This document shows, piece by piece, positions 9,423 through 18,846 of a stretch of DNA of 64,000 nt (position 1 is its first letter; each line of letters opens with the position of its first letter). This DNA is from Psychrobacter sp. NG254 (GTDB taxonomy: Bacteria > Pseudomonadota > Gammaproteobacteria > Pseudomonadales > Moraxellaceae). The notes beneath the pieces are model-generated. The model had not been told where the DNA came from. It worked only from the letters and a program-made list of their open reading frames with translations, and made no database searches. The stretch covers positions 310,001 to 374,000 of the forward strand of contig NZ_JADHDA010000001.1 in assembly GCF_015277735.1 (NCBI RefSeq), read 5' to 3'. The position numbers and the translations under genes are program-made.

Positions 9423-9882
9423 GCTTCGATTGACTGCTTAATCAAGTCTAGATGGCCATGATTACGCTAATATAGCGTGCTTGATAGAATTATTTCACAC
9501 ATTAAATACCCATAAATTGCTTAGCGATTTATGGGTATTTTTGGTTAATATTGTAATAAAACTTACCAATCAGCATGGCATTAACAGAGAGACTGCACAA
9601 CTAGAGCCTATTTAACATAAAGCTGTTATATGATCACAAGGGAATATGGCAATATCTGTTATTTACGAATGAGCTATTTGTTAATCGTTGGAGATGTCGT
9701 TTATTGATAGGGACTATCACAAAGATGGAGTGAGCCCTGTTATTTCGACAATATCAAGCGAATGATAAATAACCGAATGAATGGCAAAGGATTAATAGCA
9801 TATTGAAGCATGATTGAAAAACTAAAACTACATAATAAAAACTGTACCAATCACTTAATAATTAAAAACTGAGGAGTGTTTC
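9423..9882. other. Gap between leuB and the L,D-transpeptidase gene
   Basis: 460 bp. Apart from the leuB terminator near its left end I see no gene, RNA or repeat here. The right part must carry the promoter of the transpeptidase gene, but no consensus pair stands out. Confidence 0.5.
9504..9543 (+). terminator. Intrinsic terminator of the leu operon
   Basis: The arms AAATACCCATAAAT and ATTTATGGGTATTT form a perfect 14-base-pair stem with T-rich sequence after it, 80 bp past leuB. Confidence 0.9.
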
Positions 9883-11040
9883 ATGTACCAATTAACGAAA
9901 ATAAGTAAAGCAATGGCTGTCATCGGTCTATCTACAGCAGTGTTTATGGGTCAAAGTATCGCAGCGACGACTGATAGCATGAGTATGGATAATGGCAGTG
10001 ATAGTGATGTAAGTAGTGATAGTGAGGCAAGTTCTGTCAATGAGGAGGTCAGTCCAGTAACCAGTGGCTCTGGCATGAGCCAAAAACTCACAGGCGATAC
10101 TAAAACTACTGTGTCACGTAACAGGTTTTTGCCTACCATAAAATATACGACTGAGGATTTATCGACGACAGCCAAAAAGGTCAATGAAGCAAACTGGACA
10201 GAGGGTGCCAGTATAGATCGCAATACGGGTACAAAGCTGCAAGCGTTATTGAATTGGCATCATAATGGTGTGGGCGCTGTCGATGGCTATTGGGGGGAAA
10301 ATACCCGTAAAGCCATGCAAGCGTTTCAACAAGCAAATGATCTAGCAGTGACTGAGACCTTAAACGACGAAACATGGCAGGCGCTCACCAAAAATGAAAA
10401 GCTTATGACGCAGCCAGTTTTGATCAGCTATCAGCTAAATGAGGCCGATATCAATGTCAAAACCACCACCATACCTACTGAGACAGCAGCAAAGGCCAAG
10501 CTGGAAGGGATGTACTACGAAAGCCTAACAGAAGCGCTCGCCGAAAAATTTCACATCAGTGAAAAATATCTAAAATCGCTCAACCCTAATGCTCAGTTTA
10601 CTGTTGATGAGACGATTACTGTCTATAATCCGGGCAACCCTAATACCAAGCCTGTCAGCCGCGTTGTTGCTGATAAAACTACAGAAACGCTTTATGCTTA
10701 CGATGAAAAAAATAATCTGATAGCCAGCTATCCAACGACGGTGGGAAGTACAGCGACGCCGTCGCCAACAGGTACGCATACGGTAAAAGTGAAAGTGCAT
10801 GAACCTAACTATACCTATACTGCTGAAGATGGTAGCAAGTTAATCATTCCACCAGGACCCAACAACCCAGTGGGATCGGTATGGATTGGACTCAGTAAAC
10901 CCACATATGGCATTCATGGTTCACCAGATCCTGCACGTATAAGCCGTCAAGCATCGGCAGGTTGTATTCGTCTGACCAATTGGGATGCACTCAGTCTGTT
11001 AGGGGTTATACAAAATGGTGCAACTGTAGAGTTTAGCTAA
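9883..11040 (+). CDS. L,D-transpeptidase with peptidoglycan-binding domain
   Basis: A 385-residue periplasmic enzyme. Residues 1-28 form a signal peptide ending at QSIAA. A Ser/Asp-rich linker follows, then a PG_binding_1-type domain (about residues 110-170, with DGYWGENTRKAMQAFQQ) and a LysM-like segment (about 207-245). The YkuD catalytic domain (about 260-385) has the motif HGSPDP followed by SAGCIRL, with Cys361 as nucleophile. Such enzymes form 3-3 crosslinks or attach lipoproteins to peptidoglycan. GAGGAG lies close before the ATG. It is a single-gene unit between two terminators. Confidence 0.93.
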   Translation: MYQLTKISKAMAVIGLSTAVFMGQSIAATTDSMSMDNGSDSDVSSDSEASSVNEEVSPVTSGSGMSQKLTGDTKTTVSRNRFLPTIKYTTEDLSTTAKKVNEANWTEGASIDRNTGTKLQALLNWHHNGVGAVDGYWGENTRKAMQAFQQANDLAVTETLNDETWQALTKNEKLMTQPVLISYQLNEADINVKTTTIPTETAAKAKLEGMYYESLTEALAEKFHISEKYLKSLNPNAQFTVDETITVYNPGNPNTKPVSRVVADKTTETLYAYDEKNNLIASYPTTVGSTATPSPTGTHTVKVKVHEPNYTYTAEDGSKLIIPPGPNNPVGSVWIGLSKPTYGIHGSPDPARISRQASAGCIRLTNWDALSLLGVIQNGATVEFS

Positions 11041-11080
11041 ATCATAACGGTCAACGACTGGCTATCATGATTGGCAGACA

Positions 11081-11114
11081 AAAAAATACCGCTGATATTT
11101 AGCGGTATTTTTTT
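11081..11114 (+). terminator. Intrinsic terminator of the L,D-transpeptidase gene
   Basis: AAATACCGCT and AGCGGTATTT form the stem with a seven-base loop. T-runs occur on both sides, so it could also act on the minus strand after infA. Confidence 0.9.
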
Positions 11115-11318
11115 GTAAAACAAACAGCGAATACTAAATAACTAAAACATTGATAGGCAATAATGAGTAGGTTAGCAATGTCATTATTATTATCAGTTAA
11201 ACCACCCAAGCGTCTATATCAGCTATCAGCGATAAAGTAGCTATTCGGTTATTGGCTGTATTTTTACAAATACGTTGATAACCATCTTAGTTAGCAATGA
11301 TTCTGATTTAACTATGAT

Positions 11319-11540
11319 TTAGTTTTTACCACGGTAAGTGATACGACCTTTAGATAGATCATAAGGGGTCATCTCGACCTTAACTTTATCACCTGTCAAG
11401 ATACGAATATAATGCTTACGCATCTTACCAGAGATGTGCGCAATGATTTCGTGTCCGTTTTCTAAACGAACTTTGAACAAAGTGTTAGGAAGGGTGTCAA
11501 TGACTTCGCCTTCAAATTCGATAATATCGTCTTTTGCCAT
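11319..11540 (-). CDS. infA: Translation initiation factor IF-1
   Basis: A 73-residue OB-fold protein that binds the ribosomal A site during initiation. The sequence is near-canonical throughout: [19 protein letters not shown], then [19 protein letters not shown] and a terminal GRITYRGKN. It lies downstream of truA on the same strand with a 121-bp gap, so it may have its own promoter. No strong ribosome binding site is visible. Confidence 0.97.
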   Translation of the reverse strand: MAKDDIIEFEGEVIDTLPNTLFKVRLENGHEIIAHISGKMRKHYIRILTGDKVKVEMTPYDLSKGRITYRGKN

Positions 11541-11661
11541 AATTTATATCAATCAATTAAAAATAAGCCGATATTATACGTAAGTTAATGGATTAAAGCA
11601 ATACGAAACCCGGTTTTCACTTGACAGCATGTAAGTGATATGTATGCTAATTTACATGAAT

Positions 11662-12501
11662 TTAGTCAGGTAAGTTCAACCAAATAGGTGTTAATGGTGC
11701 ATCCGGCAACAGACGCTGGAGACGCTCAGGATAATAGGCATTAATAAAGTATAAGCCATCTCCTGAAGCGGTAGGCGGTGCAATTGTCCTGTCTTTTTTA
11801 TTAAGGATAGTTAAAAAATCTGCTGGTTCTAACTCATGCTTACCAATCGCGTATAGCGTGCCCATTAGGTTACGTACCATGTGGTGCAAAAAACCATCTG
11901 CTTGAATATCAAACACAATAAACTGACCATGTTCAAAAAGCTTAGCATGGCTGATAGTACGCACTGGCTGATTGGACTGACAGGCAGCAGCGCGGTAGCT
12001 ACTAAAATCATGCGTGCCAACGATATCGGCAGCTGCTTGCTGCATGGCTGCTAGGTCAAGAGGCTCGTAAATATGGGTCACCTGATGATTGAGTATCGCA
12101 GGCCGCTGCGGTTGATTGAGCGTGACATAACGATAACGGCGAGCAATCGCCCCAAAGCGCGCATGGAAATCATCGGGCATCGGTTGAATCCAGCGCAAAG
12201 CAATGTCATCGGGTAAGAGGCTATTGACCCCGCGTAACCAGTTATTAGCAGGACGATAGGCGTGCGTGGTGAAGTGAGCAATCATATTGCTGGCATGCAC
12301 ACTCGCATCAGTACGGCCTGCTGCGATGACCTCAACAGGTTCATTGGCCACTTTTCCAATAGCCTTCTCCAAAGCTTCTTGGACGCCAAGCACTTCGCGT
12401 TGACGCTGCCAGCCGTGATAATGGGTACCCAAAAACTCAATGGCAATTGCTAAGGTATACGTCGGTAAAGATTTAGATTCGATAGAGACAGTTTCAGACA
12501 T
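11662..12501 (-). CDS. truA: tRNA pseudouridine(38-40) synthase
   Basis: A 279-residue enzyme that isomerises uridines 38-40 in the anticodon arm of tRNAs. The catalytic aspartate is Asp65 in AGRTDASVHA. GWQRQ near residue 30 and the C-terminal HHMVRNLMGTL are further TruA signatures. It begins 42 bp after the asparaginase gene in the same direction, and infA follows. Confidence 0.96.
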   Translation of the reverse strand: MSETVSIESKSLPTYTLAIAIEFLGTHYHGWQRQREVLGVQEALEKAIGKVANEPVEVIAAGRTDASVHASNMIAHFTTHAYRPANNWLRGVNSLLPDDIALRWIQPMPDDFHARFGAIARRYRYVTLNQPQRPAILNHQVTHIYEPLDLAAMQQAAADIVGTHDFSSYRAAACQSNQPVRTISHAKLFEHGQFIVFDIQADGFLHHMVRNLMGTLYAIGKHELEPADFLTILNKKDRTIAPPTASGDGLYFINAYYPERLQRLLPDAPLTPIWLNLPD

Positions 12502-12543
12502 GGTGTTTTTGAGCTTATAAAAATAGAGATAGTTAAGAGTGAC

Positions 12544-13644
12544 TTAGCGTTTTTTGATGGTTGTGCCGGTTTTACTGACGGTGTTGATCCAACGCTGTTT
12601 GCGTCTGGCAGGACTATCGTAACGTAACAGGAGCCATAATAACCGTGCATAAATAGCAGATATGGTTAAGCGACCACCTGCAATCACATGATGGTCATAC
12701 TGCCAACTGCCTGCCGCATAGCTATCACTAACCCCGCCAAATGGACACTGACTGGCGCATATAACGATATGTCCTTTTTTATGAATCAGCTCTAATGTTT
12801 CTGCTAGTGCCTCTGAATAAGGGACATTGCCAGCACCAAATCCCAATAGGATAATGCCGCATGGTGGCTCTAATAAGAGAGCCAGTAGCTGATTATTTAT
12901 CACTGAGACATCATTAGGCAGACAATATAGAGCGTGAATACTGGCATGTTCAGCACGCATTTTGACAGTAGCGAGGGTCTCTTGCTGATCATCAAGCCAA
13001 TGTTGTCTGCGAGTGTCAGGTAAATGTTTGATATAGCTGTTGGCAGGATATGCTGCCCGAGAATGACCTGTAAAGGCCATCAGGTCGTGACTGTGAATTT
13101 TTTGTACAGTTTGGGCAGGCCATGATTCACCGCCAAAACTAATCTTGACACCCGATTCGCCTGCAGCGGCCAGTTTCAATGAGTCACTTAAGTTGCTCCA
13201 CGCATCACTATGGGCATCGATATTATAAGAATGCAGCATGTCACTATCTAATAGGGGGCGCATACTGGCAGTCAAAACCACACAGATATCGCTACCTGCA
13301 AACGCCTCTGCCAAAAATGCCCCTAGATAGCTCAATGTATCCGTACCAGTGATGAGCAAAAAACGTCTGTCACCTTGCGAATAGGCATTGAGCAATAATT
13401 GATAAAAATGCACGAAGTCATGCGGGGTCAACTGGCTACTGTCTTTAATCAGCGTGTTCTCTAACCATGATATTTTTGGCAGAGTTGCTGCTGTATCTTG
13501 AGCGATAAGCAGCTCTTTTAAGGTAGGTAAAAACACCTCTGCTGATAGTGGCGCTAGAGGACGCCCGTAGCTACCAAAGGTGCCACCCGCATAAATCAGT
13601 TGGATAGGGTCAGAGAATGTTTTAGTCAGAGCTGAAGAAGGCAT
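12544..13644 (-). CDS. L-asparaginase family protein
   Basis: A 366-residue amidohydrolase of the bacterial asparaginase/glutaminase family, hydrolysing asparagine to aspartate and ammonia. The first signature, IYAGGTFGSYG, carries the nucleophile Thr22. The second, LLITGTDTLSYLGAFLAEAF, contains the Thr101-Asp102 pair. No signal peptide is seen, so it is probably a cytoplasmic type I-like enzyme. The 3' part encodes a C-terminal domain with GIILLGFGAGNVP. It is followed closely by truA, and fimV lies upstream beyond a terminator. Substrate preference is not readable. Confidence 0.88.
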   Translation of the reverse strand: MPSSALTKTFSDPIQLIYAGGTFGSYGRPLAPLSAEVFLPTLKELLIAQDTAATLPKISWLENTLIKDSSQLTPHDFVHFYQLLLNAYSQGDRRFLLITGTDTLSYLGAFLAEAFAGSDICVVLTASMRPLLDSDMLHSYNIDAHSDAWSNLSDSLKLAAAGESGVKISFGGESWPAQTVQKIHSHDLMAFTGHSRAAYPANSYIKHLPDTRRQHWLDDQQETLATVKMRAEHASIHALYCLPNDVSVINNQLLALLLEPPCGIILLGFGAGNVPYSEALAETLELIHKKGHIVICASQCPFGGVSDSYAAGSWQYDHHVIAGGRLTISAIYARLLWLLLRYDSPARRKQRWINTVSKTGTTIKKR

Positions 13645-13764
13645 AGTATCAACACAGTAAATAAGTTTGAATGAGAGGCGGCTTTAAATGGTCTTGCAAT
13701 GCGTTAAACAGTTTTAGAACGATGATAAGAGGGATCAATAATAGACAGTATTAGTGCCAAATGC

Positions 13765-13806
13765 AAAAAATCAGCAATTATTCTAAGCGTATAGAATAAT
13801 TGCTGA
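13765..13806 (-). terminator. Intrinsic terminator downstream of the fimV genes
   Basis: TCAGCAATTATTCTA and TAGAATAATTGCTGA form a perfect 15-base-pair stem with a six-base loop. On the minus strand six T follow. It separates the fimV transcript from the asparaginase-truA-infA group. Confidence 0.88.
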
Positions 13807-13905
13807 TAAGTATCTAGAGGTTTATGTTGAATTAATATGCTGACTTGAATTGGCAGAGCATTGAATCGATTACGCATTGTAAAACGACCATGCATAGCAA
13901 AGCGA

Positions 13906-15528
13906 TTATGCAGTGCGTCCAAGTAGCATTTTAGCTTTGCTCTTTTGCTCACTATTGCCTTGAGTAATCACTTCATTCAGCAAACGTTTGGCGCTATCGT
14001 ACTCGCCCAATTGTAGGTACTGATCAGCCAACTCTAGAGTCACTTGATTACTATCAAGTGATTTAACGAAGTCAAAGTCTGCTGCGAAACGCGATGAAAA
14101 ATCTGCTGCTGATTCAACACCATCAGCATACGTGTTGTCTTCAACAGGCGCATCAGCAGTTGATGATAGAGCCGTACTATCGTCAGTATCAAAGCCATCA
14201 TCGTCTATCAACGTGTTGTCATCGAACCTTAACGGCGTGTTCGATTCGGCACTAGACGTGTCTAATCGATTGACCTCAACATCATCATTTAAAAACTGTT
14301 CTTCAAAGTTAAAATCAGCGAAACTATCGATTGCCGCAGTCGACGCTGCAGCCGTGTCATTTTCAAGAGGAGTATTCTCAAGAGTAAAGGCGCTCATATC
14401 GTCATCTGCTTCGATGACAAAAGACTCACTATTGAATGCAGTCTCAAAATCATCTGAGGTATCGAGACTGTCCAAAGATAGTGCAAAATCATCCTCGCCG
14501 TTTTGGAGATGAGCAATGGAGGTTTCGTCTATATCGTTAACGGCATCAGACGCGACGGCAGTACCTTTATCCGTATCAGCTGCTAAATCATCGAAATCTA
14601 AGATAAAGTCTTCATTTTCTAATGAGGCTTCGTGGTCTTGTATCTCTGAGTTTGAAGTGGTAGGCGTCGTCTCTTCAATAGGTGAATCAAAATCGAATTC
14701 AAAGTCACTGAAATCACCATCTTCGTTAGCGTTAGAGCTATCGTTAGTCACTGTGTCGAGGGCGTTGTCATCTGCCGTTGATATCGGCGCGACAGGCGTC
14801 TCGCTAGTAGCGGCTGGCGTATCAAACCCATTTTCTAAATCGCTAAGTGTTAAATCAAAGCTATCGTCTACATTTTCAGCAGTAGAATTAGTATTTTCAA
14901 ATTCATCTGAAAATGCCAAAGGATTGGTGGTGTCGTCAAGAGTAATCGCAGAATCACTCTCAATGACTGGAGCATCAGCTATCACATTTGTCGTATTGGC
15001 TTGGCTGGTAGGTAAGTCGAAATCTAAACCGCCAAAACTATCGTTAGTATCCGCTGTTACTGTAGACATAGACTGTGTGGCTACTGGAGCTGTTGACTCT
15101 CCAACATATGAAACCTTTAGCTCCTCAGCGAGGGTAATGGTGTGTGCATCCTGCTGCATTTTGATGCGATCATAAAGGGTATTGAAGTTCTCTGGTTGAT
15201 CCATCGTCGCGTATATACTGAGTAGCTTGAGAGACAGTGGCCCGTCATTGGGTTTCTCACTTAGACCGCGATTGACCGTTTCCATTGCTTTATCATAGCG
15301 CTGCTGATCCATGAAGCGCTGCGCAATCATAATATGATCGAACCTATTGGTTTCAGTGCTTTGCGTTGGTGTGCCATAATCCGTTTTTGCCGTCGCAGTA
15401 AAAGCATTTCTTGCTGAACTTGTAGACGGCCTTATAGCAGATTTTTGCGCTTTATTTTTGCGCAATACCAAAACGGCCCCTAACAATATAAGTACTAGCC
15501 CAGCGATGATATATAGCATATTGTCCAT
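13906..15528 (-). CDS. FimV C-terminal half: membrane anchor and cytoplasmic TPR protein
   Basis: 540 residues. A single transmembrane segment sits at residues 4-22 (LYIIAGLVLILLGAVLVL), followed by a basic stretch. A TPR-like helical block follows (about 60-130, RFMDQQRYDKAMETVNRGLS). A very acidic, Asp/Ser/Thr-rich low-complexity middle (about 150-480) leads to a C-terminal TPR-like FimV domain (about 490-540, LADQYLQLGEYDSAKRLL). This is the inner-membrane/cytoplasmic half of the polar landmark protein FimV/HubP. In Pseudomonas it is one polypeptide with the periplasmic half; here it is a separate gene with its own GGAG site seven bases before the ATG. FimV proteins organise poles, type IV pili and secretion. 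Confidence 0.85.
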   Translation of the reverse strand: MDNMLYIIAGLVLILLGAVLVLRKNKAQKSAIRPSTSSARNAFTATAKTDYGTPTQSTETNRFDHIMIAQRFMDQQRYDKAMETVNRGLSEKPNDGPLSLKLLSIYATMDQPENFNTLYDRIKMQQDAHTITLAEELKVSYVGESTAPVATQSMSTVTADTNDSFGGLDFDLPTSQANTTNVIADAPVIESDSAITLDDTTNPLAFSDEFENTNSTAENVDDSFDLTLSDLENGFDTPAATSETPVAPISTADDNALDTVTNDSSNANEDGDFSDFEFDFDSPIEETTPTTSNSEIQDHEASLENEDFILDFDDLAADTDKGTAVASDAVNDIDETSIAHLQNGEDDFALSLDSLDTSDDFETAFNSESFVIEADDDMSAFTLENTPLENDTAAASTAAIDSFADFNFEEQFLNDDVEVNRLDTSSAESNTPLRFDDNTLIDDDGFDTDDSTALSSTADAPVEDNTYADGVESAADFSSRFAADFDFVKSLDSNQVTLELADQYLQLGEYDSAKRLLNEVITQGNSEQKSKAKMLLGRTA

Positions 15529-15579
15529 GAGTTACTCCACACCTGTGATCACAGCCTATCGTATTGATTCAGTAGGCGG

Positions 15580-17331
15580 TTATTGATTGCGTAATTTTTT
15601 AAGACGAGCTTGTAGCTCAGCCAGTTTTTGATTTTGTAATTGAATCTTTCTTGTATAGTCACTGAGTGCACTGCTAGTCTTCGTCAACTGCTGTGCTTGT
15701 GAGGCAGTGCTTTGTCTTGATGCTTTGAGTGTGGCCAATATATCAGTACTGATGCCGTTACCATTGTCAGCTGCGGCTTTTGCCTGTGTACCATCAGCAT
15801 TCCCATCGCGTCCAGGAGCGAGTACAGAAAACTGTGCTTTGGGTAGCGTTCGTGTTTTGGTGGTTACAGGCTTTTCGGAGCGTTTGGCTGCAGTAGCTAT
15901 CTCAGAAGTCGGCTTGGATGATTTTGGCACAGGCGTCATTGCAGTAGAGGTATTCACTCTGCGGCGATATTGTCTTTGAGCATTAATGGCCGCTTCTAGG
16001 TTTCGCTGTGAGGGTATGACATCGTAACTGGGTAGGCTGAGCTTGGCATTGGCTTTTAATTGATCGGCATCTTTATTGATAAAGGCATCAGGATTCTGTG
16101 ATTGGATTTGTTTCATCACCGTTTGAACATTTAGATTGTTTTCTTGTGCAATCTGCTGCGCAATCATCCATAAGCTGTCGTTATTTTGTACTTGATACTG
16201 ATGAGTGGTATTAGGTATCACACTGCTATCAGAAGGCGTCACGCGATTATTAAGTGCGACGGTATGAGATGTGGTGCTAGTATCGCCACTGTCTGTTGGT
16301 ACATTTTTCACATTGTTGTTTGGCGTTGGCGCAGCGTTTTCTGTGACCAAGGTTGCAGCATTTAGCGTATCGTTTATTTTACTACTTGGTTGTATTTGGC
16401 GTGTGACCTGAATACTTAATGTATCAAGTGACTTATTTGTCAGTAACGGATCAGCTGTCTTTGCATTTTCGCTCGCATTGACCTCGTTACTACTGCTATT
16501 CGTGACGGTAGACTTATCACTATTTTTGCCATTTAAAGGCTGATTGCTTAAACTCAGCGCAGAAATGCGTTTGTCATCAGTAGTACCCAAGTTATTAACA
16601 GCAGCACTAGCGTTTAAAGGCGTTTGATTTGGGCGAGAGGGCGTATAGGTACGGCCACTACTCTGTGTGGTAGTGGTTAGTAATGGTGCTTGGATACGAG
16701 ATACTGGTAATCTAGACATGTCTAGATCAGTTGTTGGCGCTGTCATTAGTGAGGTTTTCGGTTGTGTTAGCGTGGATGACATAGCCGACATGGACCCCAG
16801 TGGCGGCGGCGCGCCTTTTCGTAGCATCAAGGGTTTTGCCATACTGGGAGAAACGCTTGGCAGGTTTGGTTTTTTGGCACCAGTGACGATATTCTTGGCC
16901 GTATTAATAGGTAGGCTATTACTCAGTGGCATCAGCAATGTTTTTGGCACCATGTTGCGCTGGCCGTTGTCATTGATCGCTAAGACTACATCAGCAAAAG
17001 GCTTAAATACTGGCTGTGAAGTGGTGATGAATACCTCACCACTAGTGGCTGAAGTCGGTTGAAAGCGCACCGATATAGAGTCAGTCGGCGTCAAGCCCAT
17101 CTGTTGATAGATGATAGGATTGGCCAGACTGGCAGAAAAATCAGCAGCTCTGATATTACTAATGCTAATACTGGCGACTAAAGGCTCGTGCTGTGCTGAG
17201 GTAACCACTGTTTTACCAATGGTTGCAGCCTGTACACTTGATATGAGAGATACATAGCTCACAGAACATAGCAATGCCATCGATACCGCGCGATGTATAG
17301 TAGTCAAGCGACGAGAAAGATGACAAGACAT
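15580..17331 (-). CDS. FimV N-terminal half: periplasmic LysM protein
   Basis: 583 residues. A signal peptide (to about residue 36, SVQAA) is followed by the FimV N-terminal domain (about 37-145, with LVASISISNIRAADFSASLA). A long Ser/Thr/Pro/Asn-rich linker comes next, then a LysM peptidoglycan-binding repeat (about 378-435, YQVQNNDSLWMIAQQIAQEN). The end is a coiled coil (about 550-583, QLQNQKLAELQARLKKL) that stops exactly where other FimV proteins continue to their membrane segment. AAAGGA lies before the ATG. The next gene, 51 bp downstream, encodes the membrane/TPR half. The two would have to meet at the inner membrane to make a complete FimV. Confidence 0.87.
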   Translation of the reverse strand: MSCHLSRRLTTIHRAVSMALLCSVSYVSLISSVQAATIGKTVVTSAQHEPLVASISISNIRAADFSASLANPIIYQQMGLTPTDSISVRFQPTSATSGEVFITTSQPVFKPFADVVLAINDNGQRNMVPKTLLMPLSNSLPINTAKNIVTGAKKPNLPSVSPSMAKPLMLRKGAPPPLGSMSAMSSTLTQPKTSLMTAPTTDLDMSRLPVSRIQAPLLTTTTQSSGRTYTPSRPNQTPLNASAAVNNLGTTDDKRISALSLSNQPLNGKNSDKSTVTNSSSNEVNASENAKTADPLLTNKSLDTLSIQVTRQIQPSSKINDTLNAATLVTENAAPTPNNNVKNVPTDSGDTSTTSHTVALNNRVTPSDSSVIPNTTHQYQVQNNDSLWMIAQQIAQENNLNVQTVMKQIQSQNPDAFINKDADQLKANAKLSLPSYDVIPSQRNLEAAINAQRQYRRRVNTSTAMTPVPKSSKPTSEIATAAKRSEKPVTTKTRTLPKAQFSVLAPGRDGNADGTQAKAAADNGNGISTDILATLKASRQSTASQAQQLTKTSSALSDYTRKIQLQNQKLAELQARLKKLRNQ

Positions 17332-17441
17332 GAGCAGTCCTTTAGAGTATAAGTTGTCTATGCTTTTATAACAAAATACCAGTTAGTTTACCAGTTTATT
17401 TCAGAACTGTTGTGACTAATGAAAAAGTGTCTATTTATTGT

Positions 17442-18623
17442 TTACTGTGTTTTTTTATCGAGTAGCATCGCATCACCATAACTAAAGAAGCGATATTGTT
17501 GTTCAATAGCATGTTGATAGGCATGCTCAATAGCGGCTTTGCCGGAGAACGCCGACACGAGCATAAGTAGGGTTGATTTTGGCAAATGAAAGTTGGTTAG
17601 CAGTCTGTCTATCACACCGAATTTAAACCCTGGATAAATAAATATATCGGTATCGCCCGACCAACTAGACAGTACTTGTCCATCGATTGCCGTCTTTTGA
17701 TAGGCCGTTTCAAGGACTCGCGTTACTGTCGTCCCAATAGCAATGACTTGATGGCCATTTGCATGGGTTTGATTAATCATATCAGCAGTAGTTTGTGGCA
17801 AGTGCGCATATTCACTATGCATGGTATGGTTGAGTAAGTTATCTGTTTTTACTGGTGCAAAGGTGCCTGCGCCAACATGCAGCGTCACAAACGCTGTATT
17901 AATGCCTTTTTCAGCAAGTTTGCTGAGCACTGAATCATCAAAGTGTAAACTTGCGGTAGGCGCAGCCACGCTGGCAAGTTTGGCAGGGTCATGGAACACT
18001 GTTTGATAACGTGTATTGTCAGTATCATCAGCATGACGTTCAAAATAGGGCGGAATAGGCAGTTCACCATATAGCTCTAAATGTGGCAGAATAGGCGCAT
18101 CAAATGCCAAAATAAACAAGTTATCTTGACGTCCAATCATTGCAGCATTCATATTGCCATCCGCCAGTTGCAAGCGTTGACCGAGCTTAAGTGCTTTACT
18201 CGCCTTTACATGACACAGGGCAATATGCTCTTGGCTGATTGACTTGCCATTATTATCTTCTAAATGCAATGTGAGACTCTCTAAATCAGACATACTCACC
18301 AAGCGTTCAATCAGCACCTCAAGTTTACCACCAGTATCCTTTTGCCCAAATAAGCGCGCTTTCATCACCTTAGTGTCGTTGAACACAATTAAGTCACCCT
18401 TACTCAATAAATCTGGCAACTCAGAAAACAAGCGGTCTTGTGCCTGTGCTGCCTCTGTTTGTGTATGAGCAGGTAAATAGAGAAGCTTTGAGGCAGAACG
18501 CTGCGCCAATGGATAACGCGCAATTAAGATATCTGGTAGCTCATAATCATAATCTTCCACGCTTAGGTAATCTAAGACATCAGGGTTTTTATCGGTATCA
18601 AGTAGGGTAGTAGAGTCAGTCAT
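17442..18623 (-). CDS. queA: S-adenosylmethionine:tRNA ribosyltransferase-isomerase
   Basis: A 393-residue enzyme that transfers the ribosyl part of SAM to preQ1 in tRNA to give epoxyqueuosine. Visible QueA blocks are DYELPDILIARYPLAQRSASK, which begins the domain, DLIVFNDTKVMKARLFGQK, FVTLHVGAGTFAPVK and TNFHLPKSTLLMLVSAFSG near the C-terminus. The start at 18623 is chosen over an ATG at 18656, because the extended -10 sequence TGCTACAAT (minus strand, 18658-18666) would put the transcript start on top of the earlier codon. It is slightly longer than most QueA proteins owing to an insertion in the middle. Confidence 0.95.
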   Translation of the reverse strand: MTDSTTLLDTDKNPDVLDYLSVEDYDYELPDILIARYPLAQRSASKLLYLPAHTQTEAAQAQDRLFSELPDLLSKGDLIVFNDTKVMKARLFGQKDTGGKLEVLIERLVSMSDLESLTLHLEDNNGKSISQEHIALCHVKASKALKLGQRLQLADGNMNAAMIGRQDNLFILAFDAPILPHLELYGELPIPPYFERHADDTDNTRYQTVFHDPAKLASVAAPTASLHFDDSVLSKLAEKGINTAFVTLHVGAGTFAPVKTDNLLNHTMHSEYAHLPQTTADMINQTHANGHQVIAIGTTVTRVLETAYQKTAIDGQVLSSWSGDTDIFIYPGFKFGVIDRLLTNFHLPKSTLLMLVSAFSGKAAIEHAYQHAIEQQYRFFSYGDAMLLDKKTQ

Positions 18624-18846
18624 AATCAGTCTTTCGGTAGATAAGAATTTTGGCATGATTGTAGCAGAAATGGCTATATAGGAGGGTCTTTTACTTCAGG
18701 ATTATCATACATAAAATATGATTAAAGCAGATGAATAGCCTAAGCATAAAAGTAATTAATCTCTATCGATATCATGGTTAAGGATGCAACACACTCTAAT
18801 ACGGTCAATTAAAGATAAAAGTAAAAAATGAGGACTGGTCTAATAT

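Noticed and set aside
14132-15175. Long open plus-strand frames opposite the fimV C-terminal gene
   Set aside because: They result from the repetitive Asp/Ser/Thr codons of the acidic region on the other strand and have no start signals.
15526-15582. Sequencing frameshift as explanation for the two fimV genes
   Set aside because: The spacer has a proper stop, a GGAG site and an ATG, and no frame change would join the halves smoothly. It remains possible but is the weaker reading.
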